A stretch of DNA of 64,000 nt, taken from Archivesica marissinica (taxonomy: Eukaryota; Mollusca; Bivalvia; Venerida; Vesicomyidae). The stretch is from positions 13,866,904 to 13,930,903 of the forward strand of contig CM026390.1 in assembly GCA_014843695.1 (NCBI GenBank). Reading direction: 5' to 3'. Below are positions 50,403 through 61,550 of the stretch, one piece after another. Made by a program: the position numbers and the translations under genes. Each line of letters begins with the position of its first letter. Within the stretch, counting starts at the first letter, position 1. Below the pieces are notes generated by a model, which saw only the letters and a list, made by a program, of their open reading frames with translations, searched no databases and was not told the origin of the DNA.

Positions 50403-50705
50403 AATTGTTGTGTGTGTGTTTTACGTTTATTTATCGTCGCTACCGGTTGCCCATATGAGCGACGCCTCCTGAAGAGATTAGTAATTTTAGATTTTGGAGG
50501 GTAGTGCATGATACAGACAGAGACCCATTCCAGAGTCTCCTCTGGTTCCTTTACGTGCACAGTGTAAAGCACCGACACGAGACCTCGGTTTAACGTCCCA
50601 TCTGAAAGACTGTTAATTTTATTAGGGTCAGACGGGGGATCGAACCTGCGATCCCTGGATTACCAGTCCAGCGTGCTACGACTGGACTACAGATCCATCT
50701 GTGCT
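50403..50705 (-). mobile_element. SINE-A, full length, minus orientation
   Basis: Plus-strand order from tail to head: tgtgttttacgtttatttat, cgtcgctaccggttgcccat, cctcctgaagagattag, gtgcatgatacagacagaga, acagtgtaaagcaccgacac, ctgaaagactgttaatttta, gggggatcgaacctgcgatc (B-box), tggattaccagtccag (GGT anticodon stem), ctggactacagatcc. It is well preserved. Confidence 0.88.
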
Positions 50706-50860
50706 GTAATTGTTTAAATGGATTGACGTTTATATAGTATAGATCTATCAAATATAGTTTACTTTGCGGTTTTGTGTACTACAATGAGTGTATGCCTCGT
50801 TGTATATATTGTACATATTTTATTCCTCCTATTGACATGTACTATATATGTATTGGCTGT

Positions 50861-51005
50861 CCGATTAGCGCAGTGGTTAGCGAGCGCGCTTCTCACCAAT
50901 GCGGATTCGATCCTCGGACTGGGAAGTATTTGAGATGGTACGATTGTTGCCAGATCGGACAGGTAGGTTTCCTCCACTGGGTGGGGTATGCGTGTGTGCA
51001 AACCT
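50861..51005 (+). mobile_element. SINE-B, plus orientation, tail diverged
   Basis: ggctgtccgattagcgcagt, ggttagcgagcgcgcttctc, accaatgcggattcgatcct gives the A-box tagcgcagtgg and a B-box. The body (gggaagtatttgagatg, gccagatcggacaggtaggt, ttcctccactgggtggg) follows. It lies between SINE-A and SINE-C, with three SINE families within 850 bp. Confidence 0.8.
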
Positions 51006-51037
51006 TTAGCTTTCAATCAACATATCATCGTATACAT

Positions 51038-51240
51038 GTTTACCTAACACCACCTTTCCTGGGCAAGCTCAAGCGGTTAATCAGTACTTGGCGCACCAAC
51101 CTCCGTAAGAAACTACCAACTTGTTCATATAAATGAGACATGGTCTGAGTGGGGCTCGAACCCGTGCCCATCAGTGATGATAGGTTACAGTGGTATACAT
51201 GTCAATGACCGTAAGCAATCGACCACGGAGGCGGTCCCCT
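51038..51240 (-). mobile_element. SINE-C with tRNA-Leu-like head
   Basis: In reverse the head is gaccgcctccgtggtcgatt, gcttacggtcattgacatg, tataccactgtaacc, gatgggcacgggttcgagcc. The B-box is ggttcgagccc, and the long variable region is Leu-like. The body contains ttggtagtttcttacggagg and gtgcgccaagtactgatt. The shared SINE-A/C tail is missing here. Confidence 0.75.
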
Positions 51241-51284
51241 CCCACAATTACGTCCTTACTTTGATATTGATGCTCACAGCGTAA

Positions 51285-52340
51285 CAGCAGCCACTTGTAC
51301 ACGCGCAGTGAGTAGATGCACGCACACAACGTTCGCTTACTGACAGTATTGTACATGCGCAGTGAATAGATGCACGCACGCAACGTTCGCTTACTGACAG
51401 CAGCCACTTGTACATGCGCAGTGAGTAGATGCACGCACGCAACGTTCGCTTACTGACAGCAGCCACTTGTACATGCGCAGTGAGTAGATGCACGCACGCA
51501 ACGTTCGCTTACTGACAGTAGCCAATTGTACATGCGCAGTGAGTAATTGCACGCACACAACGTTCGCTTACTGACAGCAGCCACTTGTACATGCGCAGTG
51601 AGTAGATGCACGCACGCAACGTTCGCTTACTGACAGCAGCAACTTGTACATGCGCAGTGAGTAGATGCACGCACGCAACGTTCGCTTACTGACAGCAGCC
51701 ACTTGTACATGTGCAGTGAGTAGATGCACGCACACAAAGTTCGTTTACTGACAGCAGCCACTTATACATGCGCAGCGAGTAGATGCACGCACACAACGTT
51801 CGCTTACTGACAGCAGCCACTTGTACATGCGCAGTGAGTAGATGCACGCACACAACGTTCGCTTACTGACAGCAGCCACTTGTACATGCGCAGTGAGTAG
51901 ATGCACGCACACAACGTTCGCTTACTGACAGCAGCCACTTGTGCATGCGCAGTGAGTAGATGCACGCACACAACGTTCGCTTACTGACAGTAGCCACTTG
52001 TACATGCGCAGTGAGTAGATGCACGCACGCAACGTTCGCTTACTGACAGCAGCCACTTGTACATGCGCAGTGAGTAGATGCACGCACACAACGTTCGCTT
52101 ACTGACAGCAGCCACTTGTGCATGCGCAGTGAGTAGATGCACGCACACAACGTTCGTTTACTGACAGTATTGTACATGCGCAGTGAGTAGATGCACGCAC
52201 ACAACGTTCGTTTACTGACAGCAGCCACTTGTACATGCGCAGTGAGTAGATGCACGCACACAACGTTCGCTTACTGACAGCAGCCACTTGTACATGCGCA
52301 GTGAGTAGATGCACGCACACAACGTCGCTTACTGACAGTA
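51285..52340. repeat. 59-bp minisatellite, about 18 copies
   Basis: Unit cagcagccacttgtacatgc, gcagtgagtagatgcacgca, cacaacgttcgcttactga. Variants include a shorter unit lacking agcagccac (cagtattgtacatg) and cacgcaacg for cacacaacg. The unit is not a multiple of three. Confidence 0.95.
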
Positions 52341-52349
52341 TGCTCTGCG

Positions 52350-52428
52350 TGTGTTTTACGTTAATTTATCGTCGCTATCGGTTGTTCATATGAGCTACGC
52401 CTCCAGAAGAGATTAGTCATTTTAGATT
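52350..52428 (-). mobile_element. SINE-A, 3' part only (first half of a possible split copy)
   Basis: tgtgttttacgttaatttat, cgtcgctatcggttgttcat, gagattagtcattttagatt, then an abrupt change to the 25-bp array. In the full element the next bases would be gttggaggatagtgc, which are what begins at 59734. Confidence 0.85.
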
Positions 52429-54070
52429 CAACGTGATGAACTTGACGACAAATAAACGCGATGAACTTGACGATATATAAAGGTGATGAACTTGACGACA
52501 TATAAATGCGATGAACTTGACAACATATAAACGCGATGAACTTGACGACATATAAATGCGATGAACTTGACAATATATAAAGATGATGAACTTGACGACA
52601 TATAAACACGATGAACTTGACGACATATAAATGCGATGACCTTGGCTACATATAAATGCGATGAACTTTGACGACATATAAACGCGATGAACTTGACGAC
52701 ATATAAATGCGATGAACTTGACGACATATAAATGCGATGAACTTGACGACATATAAACGCGATGAACTTGACAACATATAAACGTGATGAACTTGACGAC
52801 ATATAAATGCGATGAACTTGACGACATATAAATGCGATGAACTTGACAACATATAAATGCGATGAACTTGACGACATATAAACGTGATGAACTTGACGAC
52901 ATATAAACGCGATGAACTTGACAACATATAAAGATAATGAACTTGACGACATATAAATGTGATGAACTTGACAACATATAAATGCGATTAACTTGACGAC
53001 ATATAAACGCGATGAACTTGACGACATATAAATGCGATGAACTTGACGACATATAAATGCGATGAACTTGACAACATATAAAGATAATGAACTTGACGAC
53101 ATATAAATGCGATGAACTTGACGACATATAAACGCGATGAACTTGACGACATATAAACGTGAAGAACTTGACGACATATAAAGATGATGAACTTGACGAC
53201 ATATAAACGTGATGAACTTGACGATATATAAATGCGATGAACTTGACGATATATAAAGTGGTGAACTTGACGACATTTAAACGCGATGAACTTGACGACA
53301 TATAAACGTGGTGAACTTGACGACATATAAACGTGGTGAACTTGACGACATATAAATGCGATGAACTTGACGACATATAAACGTGATGAACTTGACGACA
53401 TATAAACGCAATGAACTTGACGACATATAAATGCGATGAACTTGACGACATATAAATGCGATGAACTTGACGACATATAAAGGCGATGAACTTGACGACA
53501 TATAAAGGCAATGAACTTGACGACATATAAATGCGATGAACTTGACGACATATAAATGCGATGAACTTAACGACATATAAAGATAATGAACTTGACGACA
53601 TATAAACGCGATGAACTTGACGACATATAAATGCGATGAACTTGACGACATATAAAGGCGATGAACTTGACGACATATAAACGTGGTGAACTTGATGACA
53701 TATAAAGGCGATGAACTTGACGACATATAAACGTGGTGAACTTGACGACATATAAAGGCGATGAACTTGACGACATATAAACGTGGTGAACTTGACGACA
53801 TATAAAGGCGATGAACTTGGCGACATATAAAGGCGATGAATTTGACAAACATAAACGTGATGAACTTCACAAGCAAAAACGTGATGAATTTGACAAATAT
53901 AAACGTGATGAACTTCACAAACAAAAACGTGATGAATTTGACAAATATAAACGTGATGAACTTCACAAGCAAAAACGTGATGAACTTCACAAGCAAAAAT
54001 GTTATGAACTTCACAAGCATAAACGTGATGAAATTCACAAAACATAATGGTGATGAACTTTACAAACGTT
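52429..54070. repeat. 25-bp satellite, about 65 copies
   Basis: Unit gatgaacttgacgacatata plus aacgc (or aatgc, aaggc, aacgt). The minus strand is open for 542 codons (52417-54045) because no phase of the unit has a stop. At the right edge (about 53820-54047) the unit becomes 24 bp, alternating gatgaatttgacaaatataa and gatgaacttcacaagcaaaa, which on the plus strand reads DEFDKYKR / DELHKQKR. I annotate no CDS. Confidence 0.95.
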
Positions 54071-54164
54071 CTTTCAAAACATATGTCTATGTGTGTTACT
54101 AAACAAGTCTCACCTGTACCAGTATGTGACGTATATAGAGTTTCTGTAACACTGTGGTGTTCGT

Positions 54165-54460
54165 ATTGATTTTGATGACCACTGTTTATCTCATCTGTTC
54201 TATGCTGATGATCTTGTTTTTGCTAACTGAATCCGAGACTGATATACAAGCGTTGCTAAATGTATTGTTTGACTGGTGTAAGACTAATAGCATGTCTATA
54301 GATACACTATGACAAAACTAAGGTCATGCATTCTAGAAATGCCTCAGTACCGAGAACTAACTTGCAATTCCAGTGCAATAATACAGACTTAGAGTGAGTG
54401 GAACAATATAAATAGTTGGGTGTTGCGCTTAGCCAACAGTTGGATTACAATCTGACGTGC
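54165..54460 (+). pseudogene. LINE reverse-transcriptase fragment (family f)
   Basis: FDDHCLSHLFYADDLVF gives the catalytic YADD box at 54201-54212. After a shift comes LTESETDIQALLNVLFDWCK with TNSMSI, then KVMHSRNASVPRTNLQFQ, and after another break EQYKXLGV-like sequence ending near ALSQQLDYN. This is the palm/thumb part of a CR1/L2/RTE-like RT. Several frameshifts make it non-functional. It lies between the 25-bp and 30-bp arrays. Confidence 0.78.
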
Positions 54461-55005
54461 TAAATGTGTGCCACAATCAGCCACTCCTACACACTCGCTT
54501 AATTGCAAATTTCCAAAACTAGTTTCATAAAATATAGTATGAAATCACCACTCGTGTAACATCCTACATATTAAACAAATTCATTTCAATTGTCATTTCA
54601 GTCTTAAAATAATCTTCTTGTTTTTTTGGAATAAAGAAAATAACTGATTAATATATAAATTATGTTTTCTTATATTTTTTTTCTCCAAACAATCAAACAT
54701 GCAGTAGGAAATATTGATATGAATAAGGGAAAGGAATAAAGCAGATTGCCATGCTCGTAATCCCTATACGAAGTTGATAGATCTCAATCATACGTGTCAT
54801 ATACGCGATGCCTCCGCCACAATCAAAACAGAAATGCAATTTTCTGAAATGACAACTTCTTATTTCTCGAATAGTGCAATCAATCATCACACGACGTTTA
54901 CAAATTCTCTTTGACAAAAAGCTGATGGAGTAAGCGAAGCAAGCCGCGTGAACCTAAATAACCGATCCCTGATAGTGCTAGCTGCACCAAACAATCTCTG
55001 GTAGT
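54461..55005. other. Intergenic DNA with a dispersed repeat copy
   Basis: 54513-54575 (tagtttcataaaatatagta, cgtgtaacatcctac) is a second copy of the repeat at about 29632-29692. No gene was recognised. Confidence 0.5.
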
Positions 55006-55541
55006 GATATCTGATATTGCTAGCTAAGTAACGGATATGCGATATTGCTAGCTAAGTAACACGACTGGTATATGTGATATTGCTAGCTATTTAACTGGTA
55101 TCTGTGATATTGCTAGCTATTTGACTGGTATATGTGATATTGCTAGCTATATGACTGGTATATGTGATATTGCTAGCTATTTGACTGGTATCTGTGATAT
55201 TGCTAGCTATTTGACTGGTATATGTGATATTGCTAGCTATTTGACTGGTGTATGTGATATTGCTAGCTATTTGACTGGTATATGTGATTTTGCTAGCTAT
55301 TTGACTGGTATATGTGATATTGCTAGCTATTTGACTAGTGTATGTGATATTGCTAGCTATTTGACTGGTATATGTGATTTTGCTAGCTATTTGACTGGTA
55401 TATGTGATATTGCTAGCTATTTGACTGGTGTATGTGATATTGCTAGCTATTTGACTGGTATCTGTGATATTGCTAGCTATTGGACTGTTATATGTGATTT
55501 TGCTAGCTAAGTAGCTGGTCTGTGATATTGTTAGATAAGTA
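55006..55541. repeat. 30-bp minisatellite, about 17 copies
   Basis: Unit tgatattgctagctatttga, ctggtatatg. The left edge grades through diverged units with gctagctaagtaac. The unit is ten codons, hence an open frame (CDIASYLTGI) of no evident meaning. Confidence 0.93.
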
Positions 55542-55566
55542 AAGGGTCATAATTCCATTACATTTT

Positions 55567-58500
55567 TCGGCGGATCTCAATTCCATTACAGTGTTCGCCG
55601 GGTCACTATTCCAGTACAGTGTTCACCGGGTCACAATTCCAGTACAGTGTTCACCGGGTCACTATTCCAGTAGAGTGTTCACCGGGTCACAATTCCAGTA
55701 CAGTATTCGCCGGTTCACAATTCCATTACAGTGTTCACCGGGTCACAATTCCAGTACAGTATTCGCCGGTTCACAATTCCATTACAGTGTTCGCCGAGTC
55801 ACAATTCCAGTAGAGTGTTCATCGGGTCACAATTCCAGTAGAGTGTTCATCGGGTCACAATTCCATTACAGTGTTCGCCGAGTAACAATTCCAGTACAGT
55901 GTTCACCGGGTCACAATTCCAGTACAGTGTTCACCGGGTCACAATTCCAGTACAGTGTTCACCGGGTCACAATTCCAGTACAGTGTTCACCGGGTCACAA
56001 TTCCAGTACAGTGTTCACCGGGTCACAATTCCAGTACAGTGTTCACCGGGTCACAATTCCAGTACAGTGTTCGCCGAGTCACAATTCCAGTACAGTGTTC
56101 ACCGGGTCACAATTCCAGTACAGTGTTCACCGGGTCACAATTCCAGTACAGTGTTCACCGGGTCACAATTCCATTACAGTGTTCACCGGGTCACAATTCC
56201 ATTACATAGATCGCCTGGTAACAAAATCAGTACAGTGTTCGCCGAGTCACAATTCCATTACAGTGTTCGTAGGCTCACACTTCCATTACATAGATCGCTG
56301 GGTAACATAACCATTACAGTGTTCGCCGAGTCACAATTCCATTACAGTGTTCGTCCGCTCACAATTCCATTACATAGATCGCCGGGTCACATTTCCATTA
56401 CAGTGTTCGCCGGGTCATAATTCCATTATATTTTCACCGGTTCACAATTCCATTACATTGATCGCCGGGTCACAATGCATTACATAGATCGCCATATCAC
56501 AATCCATTAGTGTTCGCCGTGTCACAATTCCATAACAGTGTTCGCCGGGTTCCCAATCCATTACATAGATCGCCGGGTCAAAATTCCATTATAGTGTTCA
56601 CAGGATTACCATTCCATACTAGTGTTCGCCGGTTCACAATTCCACAACAGTGTTCGCCGGGTCACACTCCATTGCAGTGTTCGCCGAGTCACAATTCCAT
56701 GACAGTGTTAGACGGGTCACAGTCCATTACATAGATCACCGAGGCACAATTCCATTACAGTGTTCGCCGGGTCACAATTCCATAACAGTGTTCGCCTGTT
56801 CACAATCCATTACATAGATCGCCGAGTCACAATTCCATTACATAGATCGCCGGGTCACAATCCATTACAATGTTCGCCGAGTCACAATTCCATTACATTG
56901 TTCGCCGAGTCACAATTCCATTACATAGATCGCCGGGTCACAATTCCATTACATTGATCGCCGGGTAACAAAACCATTACAGTGTTCGCCGGGTCACAGT
57001 TCCATTACAATGTTCGCCGGGTCACAATCCATTACAATCCATTACATAGATCGCCGGGTCACAAAACCATTACAGTGTTCGCCGGGTCACAATCCATTAC
57101 AGTGTTCGCCGGGTCACAATCCATTACATAGATCGCCGGGTCACAATCCATTACATAGATCGCTGGGTCACAAAACCATTACAGTGTTCACCGGGTCACA
57201 ATTCCAGTACAGTGTTCACCGGGTCACAATTCCAGTACAGTGTTCACCGGGTCACAATTCCAGTACAGTGTTCACCGGGTCACAATTCCAGTACAGTGTT
57301 CACCGGGTCACAATTCCAGTACAGTGTTCACTGGGTCACAATTCCAGTACAGTGTTCGCCGAGTCACAATTCCAGTACAGTGTTCACCGGGTCACAATTC
57401 CAGTACAGTGTTCACCGGGTCACAATTCCAGTACAGTGTTCACCGGGTCACAATTCCATTACAGTGTTCACCGGGTCACAATTCCATTACATAGATCGCC
57501 TGGTAACAAAATCAGTACAGTGTTCGCCGAGTCACAATTCCATTACAGTGTTCGTAGGCTCACACTTCCATTACATAGATCGCTGGGTAACATAACCATT
57601 ACAGTGTTCGCCGAGTCACAATTCCATTACAGTGTTCGTCCGCTCACAATTCCATTACATAGATCGCCGGGTCACATTTCCATTACAGTGTTCGCCGGGT
57701 CATAATTCCATTATATGTTCACCGGTTCACAATTCCATTACATTGATCGCCGGGTCACAATGCATTACATAGATCGCCATATCACAATCCATTAGTGTTC
57801 GCCGTGTCACAATTCCATAACAGTGTTCGCCGGGTTCCCAATCCATTACATAGATCGCCGGGTCAAAATTCCATTATAGTGTTCACAGGATTACCATTCC
57901 ATACTAGTGTTCGCCGGTTCACAATTCCACAACAGTGTTCGCCGGGTCACACTCCATTGCAGTGTTCGCCGAGTCACGATTCCATGACAGTGTTAGACGG
58001 GTCACAGTCCATTACATAGATCACCGAGGCACAATTCCATTACAGTGTTCGCCGGGTCACAATTCCATAACAGTGTTCGCCTGTTCACAATCCATTACAT
58101 AGATCGCCGAGTCACAATTCCATTACATAGATCGCCGGGTCACAATCCATTACAATGTTCGCCGAGTCACAATTCCATTACATTGTTCGCCGAGTCACAA
58201 TTCCATTACATAGATCGCCGGGTCACAATTCCATTACATTGATCGCCGGGTAACAAAACCATTACAGTGTTCGCCGGGTCACAGTTCCATTACAATGTTC
58301 GCCGGGTCACAATCCATTACAATCCATTACATAGATCGCCGGGTCACAAAACCATTACAGTGTTCGCCGGGTCACAATCCATTACAGTGTTCGCCGGGTC
58401 ACAATCCATTACATAGATCGCCGGGTCACAATCCATTACATAGATCGCTGGGTCACAAAACCATTACAGTGTTCGCCGGGTCACAATCCATTACAGTGTT

Positions 58501-59733
58501 CGCCGGGTCACAATTCATTACATAGATCGCCGGATAACAATTCCATTACAGTGTTCGCCGGGTCACAATTCCATTACAGTGTTCGCCGGGTCACAATCCA
58601 TTACATAGTTCGCCGGGTCACAAATCATTACATAGATCGCCGGGTCACTATTCATTACATAGATCGCCGGGTCACAAATCATTACATAGATCACCGGGTC
58701 ACAATCCATTACATAGATCCCCGGATCACAATCCATTACATAGATCGCCTGGTCACAATCCATTAGTGTTTGCCGGGTCACAATCCATTACATAGTTCGC
58801 CGGGTCACAATCCATTACAGTTTTCGCCGGGTCACAATCCATTAGTGTTCGCCGGGTAACAATCCATTACATAGATCGCCGGGTCACAATTCATTACATA
58901 GATCGCCGGATCACAATTTCATTACAGTGTTCGCCGGGTCACAATCCATTATACTGTTCACAGGATCACAATTCCATTAAACTATTCGCCTGGTCACAAT
59001 TCATTACATAGATCGCCGGGTCACAATCCATTATATAGATCGCCGGGTCACAATTCATTACATAGATCGCCGGGTCACAATCCATTACATAGATCGCCGG
59101 GTCACAATCCATTACATAGATCGCCGGGTCACAATTCATTACATAGATCGCCGGGTCACAATCCATTACATAGATCGCCGGGTCTCAATCCATTACATAG
59201 ATCGCCGGATCACAATCCATTACATAGATCGCCGGGTCACAATCCATTACATAGATCGCCGGGTCACAATTCATTACATAGATCGCCTTGTCACAATCCA
59301 TTACATAGATTGCCGGGTTACAATCCATTATAGTGTTCGCCGGGTCACAATTCCATTATAGTGTTCGCCGGGTCACAATACATTACATAGATCGCCGGGT
59401 CACAATCCATTACATAGATCACCGGGTTACAATCCATTTGATAGATCGCCGGGACACAATTTCATTATAGTGTTCGCCGGGTCACAATTCATTACATAGA
59501 TCGCCGGGTCACAAATCATTACATAGATCGCCGGGTCACAATTCATTACATAGATCGCCGGGTCACAATTCCATTACAGTATTCGTCGGGTCACAATTTC
59601 ATTACAATGTTCGTCGGGTCACAATTTCATTACACGGTTCGTCGGGTCACAATTCCAGTACAGTGTTCGCCGGGTCACAATTCCAGTACATTGTTCGTCG
59701 GGTCACAATTTCATTACAGTGTTCGTCGGGTCA
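55567..59733. repeat. 27/28-bp satellite, about 150 copies
   Basis: Unit cgccgggtcacaattccatt, acagtgtt, with a second common form catagatcgccgggtcacaa, tccatta (27 bp). The left part uses caccgggtcacaattccagt. The right part is dominated by the catagatcgc form. A direct duplication of 1285 bp is visible: about 55895-57179 recurs at 57180-58464 with very few differences. Confidence 0.95.
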
Positions 59734-59936
59734 GGAGGATAGTGCGATGATACAGACAGAGACCCATTCCAGAGTCTCCTCTGGTTCTTTTACGTACGCG
59801 GTGTAAAGCACGGACACAAGACCTCGGTCTAAAGTCCCATCTGAAAGACTGTTCATTTTATTAGGATCAGACGGGGGATCGAACCTGCGATCCCCGGATT
59901 ACCAGTCCAGTTAACCACTGAACTACAGATCAGTCT
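59734..59936 (-). mobile_element. SINE-A, 5' part only (second half of a possible split copy)
   Basis: It begins abruptly with ggaggatagtgcgatgatac and continues cagagtctcctctggttctt, gcggtgtaaagcacggacac, ctgaaagactgttcatttta, gggggatcgaacctgcgatc to the head ctgaactacagatcagtctg. The roughly 80-bp 3' end is missing, the opposite of normal SINE truncation, and is exactly the piece at 52350-52428. Confidence 0.87.
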
Positions 59937-59944
59937 GTTATTTT

Positions 59945-60190
59945 TCCGTAGCAACATACATTCCTTTATATACTTAGATATCCATAACACGTCCATTTTA
60001 TTATTAGATGTCATGATAGTATTGAATTTCTGTACACAATACCAATATAATTATGTTACCTACCAATTTCGGTCTTAAACTTCTGTATCTGGTACAATAT
60101 AGCAAACATTGATACTCAGATTCAATCGTTTTATTGTTACATAGTTTACATAAACGATTTTTCTCTTTCCAGCAATAATCTTAGTGAAGC
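59945..60190 (-). pseudogene. LINE C-terminal fragment (family b), inverted copy
   Basis: The minus strand reads RLCKLCNNKTIESEYQCLLY, CTRYRSLRPKLVG and, after a shift, SNNKMDVLWISKYIKECML. It parallels the plus-strand copy at 3190-4223 (HRLCKLCN, KSVESEYHFLLCC, KNKIELLKLSKYIKESM). The CxxC pattern is kept. Only the last part of the protein is present. Confidence 0.72.
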
Positions 60191-60736
60191 TGGTTAATAT
60201 CTCATCGTAGAGCTATGACATATGTATACCAAGATACAAGATACCACTTACACGGTCAATATGTATACCAAGATACAAGATACCACTTACACGGTCAATA
60301 TGCACTTACAGTAGCGAACAAAAATGACTTGTTTACCGTATTTTCAACTGAACGACTCTCTTTGCACTAGGAAACTGATTTTGATTTACGATTATTTTCC
60401 GTGATCTATCTGCATTCCCAAGCAGTTTGCTTGAATTGACAGAGACGTATAGACCGGAGTACATACTTCCTGGGACAATGTGGTTGTGGCTATCAACACG
60501 ATCAATGCGCCTCGCATCCATACGTGGCCGCCGACAGTAACTAATTGACTGCTCGCATGACAACTTCTACTAAATCCATCAATTCCACTACTGATAGTGA
60601 CAAAAATACCTCTTTAAGCTCGTCGCGTAGCAACAATTACACTCATTGTGATTCTTTCAAACTATTAAGAGAGAAAATTAATGACAAGTTTGACAATTAT
60701 TTGTAATGCACAAGCTTGAATTACACATGCTACTAT
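60191..60736. other. Intergenic DNA with a 39-bp tandem duplication
   Basis: atgtataccaagatacaaga, taccacttacacggtcaat is present twice in tandem at about 60224-60301. A 49-codon plus-strand frame (about 60558-60707, Ser/Thr/Asn-rich, ending REKINDKFDNYL) was seen but not recognised. Confidence 0.5.
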
Positions 60737-60780
60737 GTGTGTTTTACGTTTATTTATCGTCGCTACTGGTTGCCCATATA
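60737..60780 (-). mobile_element. SINE-A 3' end fragment
   Basis: tgtgttttacgtttatttat, cgtcgctactggttgcccat. It then passes into tatactagaggac, the start of the 36-bp TIR unit. Confidence 0.7.
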
Positions 60781-60788
60781 CTAGAGGA

Positions 60789-61055
60789 CTGTCCGATTAG
60801 CGCAGTTGTTAGCGCGCTCGCTTCTCACAAATGCAACCCGGGTTCGATCCTTGGAAGGGGAAGTATGTGAGATGTGTACTGTGGTCGCCAGATCGAACAT
60901 GTGGGTTTTCTCCGGGTACTCCGGTTTCCTCCCACACGAATGACCACATTTACGCTTTCATCCGCGCCAAACGAGAGTGATTAATATAATGTTATTATTA
61001 TTATGTTGTTAGAAATTGCTTCGCAATCGTAAATAGTTTGTTTCGTAAAATAAAT
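60789..61055 (+). mobile_element. SINE-B, near full length, plus orientation
   Basis: tgtccgattagcgcagttgt, tagcgcgctcgcttctcaca, aatgcaacccgggttcgatc give both promoter boxes (the A-box with one change). The body (ggtcgccagatcgaacatgt, tccgggtactccggtttcct, cgaatgaccacatttacgct) and tail (gagagtgattaatataatgt, agaaattgcttcgcaatcg) are complete to an A-rich end (cgtaaaataaatgg). Confidence 0.85.
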
Positions 61056-61056
61056 G

Positions 61057-61098
61057 GAACTAAAAATATTCCAAAATGTTTAAAACTATGTATTTATC
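61057..61098. repeat. Remnant of the TIR element's inner sequence
   Basis: aatattccaaaatgtttaaa, actatgtatttat matches 50227-50263 (atattccgaaatgtttaaaa, ctatgtatttat) in the inner region of the 49.5-kb TIR element. Confidence 0.65.
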
Positions 61099-61550
61099 AC
61101 TCCCCCTCTCTCTATCCCTCCCTCCCTCCACCCACCTCTTTCTCCCTCTATATATGTATCTATCTCTAAATATATCTCCCTCTCTATATCTCCCTCCCTC
61201 TCTCCATCCCTCTCTATCTCCCTCCCACTTTCTCGCCCTCTCTATATATCGCTATCTCTATATCTCTCTCTATCTCCCTCCCTCTCTCCCCTCTCTCTCT
61301 CTCTACCTCATTCTCTCTTTCTCTCGCTCTCTCTCTCTCTATCTCCCTTCCTCTCTATCTCCATATCTCTATCTTCCTCTCTCTATATATCTCCCTCTGT
61401 CTATCTCCCTCCCTCTCTCCACCTCTCTCTACCTCCTAGTCCCTCTCTTTCTCTCTATATCCCTCTCTATCTCCCTCTCTCTCCCTCTCTCCCTCCCCTC
61501 TCTCTCCCTCGCTCTCTCTCTCATCCTCCCTCTTTCTATCTCTACCCGTC
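61099..61550. repeat. Pyrimidine-rich low-complexity tract
   Basis: About 450 bp of ctctccctc / tctatctccc mixtures with a few tatatat islands. One strand is almost pure pyrimidine. The open frame (Leu/Ser/Pro) is compositional. Confidence 0.93.

Noticed and set aside
52417..54045. 542-codon Ser/Tyr/Val-rich protein
   Set aside because: It is a product of the 25-bp satellite, which has no stop in any minus-strand phase. There is no start context, splice sites or conserved domain.
52429..59733. Helitron as the explanation of the split SINE
   Set aside because: The left junction could be read as t|tc, but the right junction lacks CTRR and I see no hairpin just before it. No Rep/helicase sequence lies inside.
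55567..59733. tRNA B-box in the 27/28-bp satellite (gggtcacaattcc)
   Set aside because: It has an extra base and lacks the central ttcga, so the match to GGTTCRANNCC is poor.
60558..60707. 49-codon Ser/Thr/Asn-rich frame as a small gene
   Set aside because: It has no recognisable motif, no neighbour context, and a length expected by chance.
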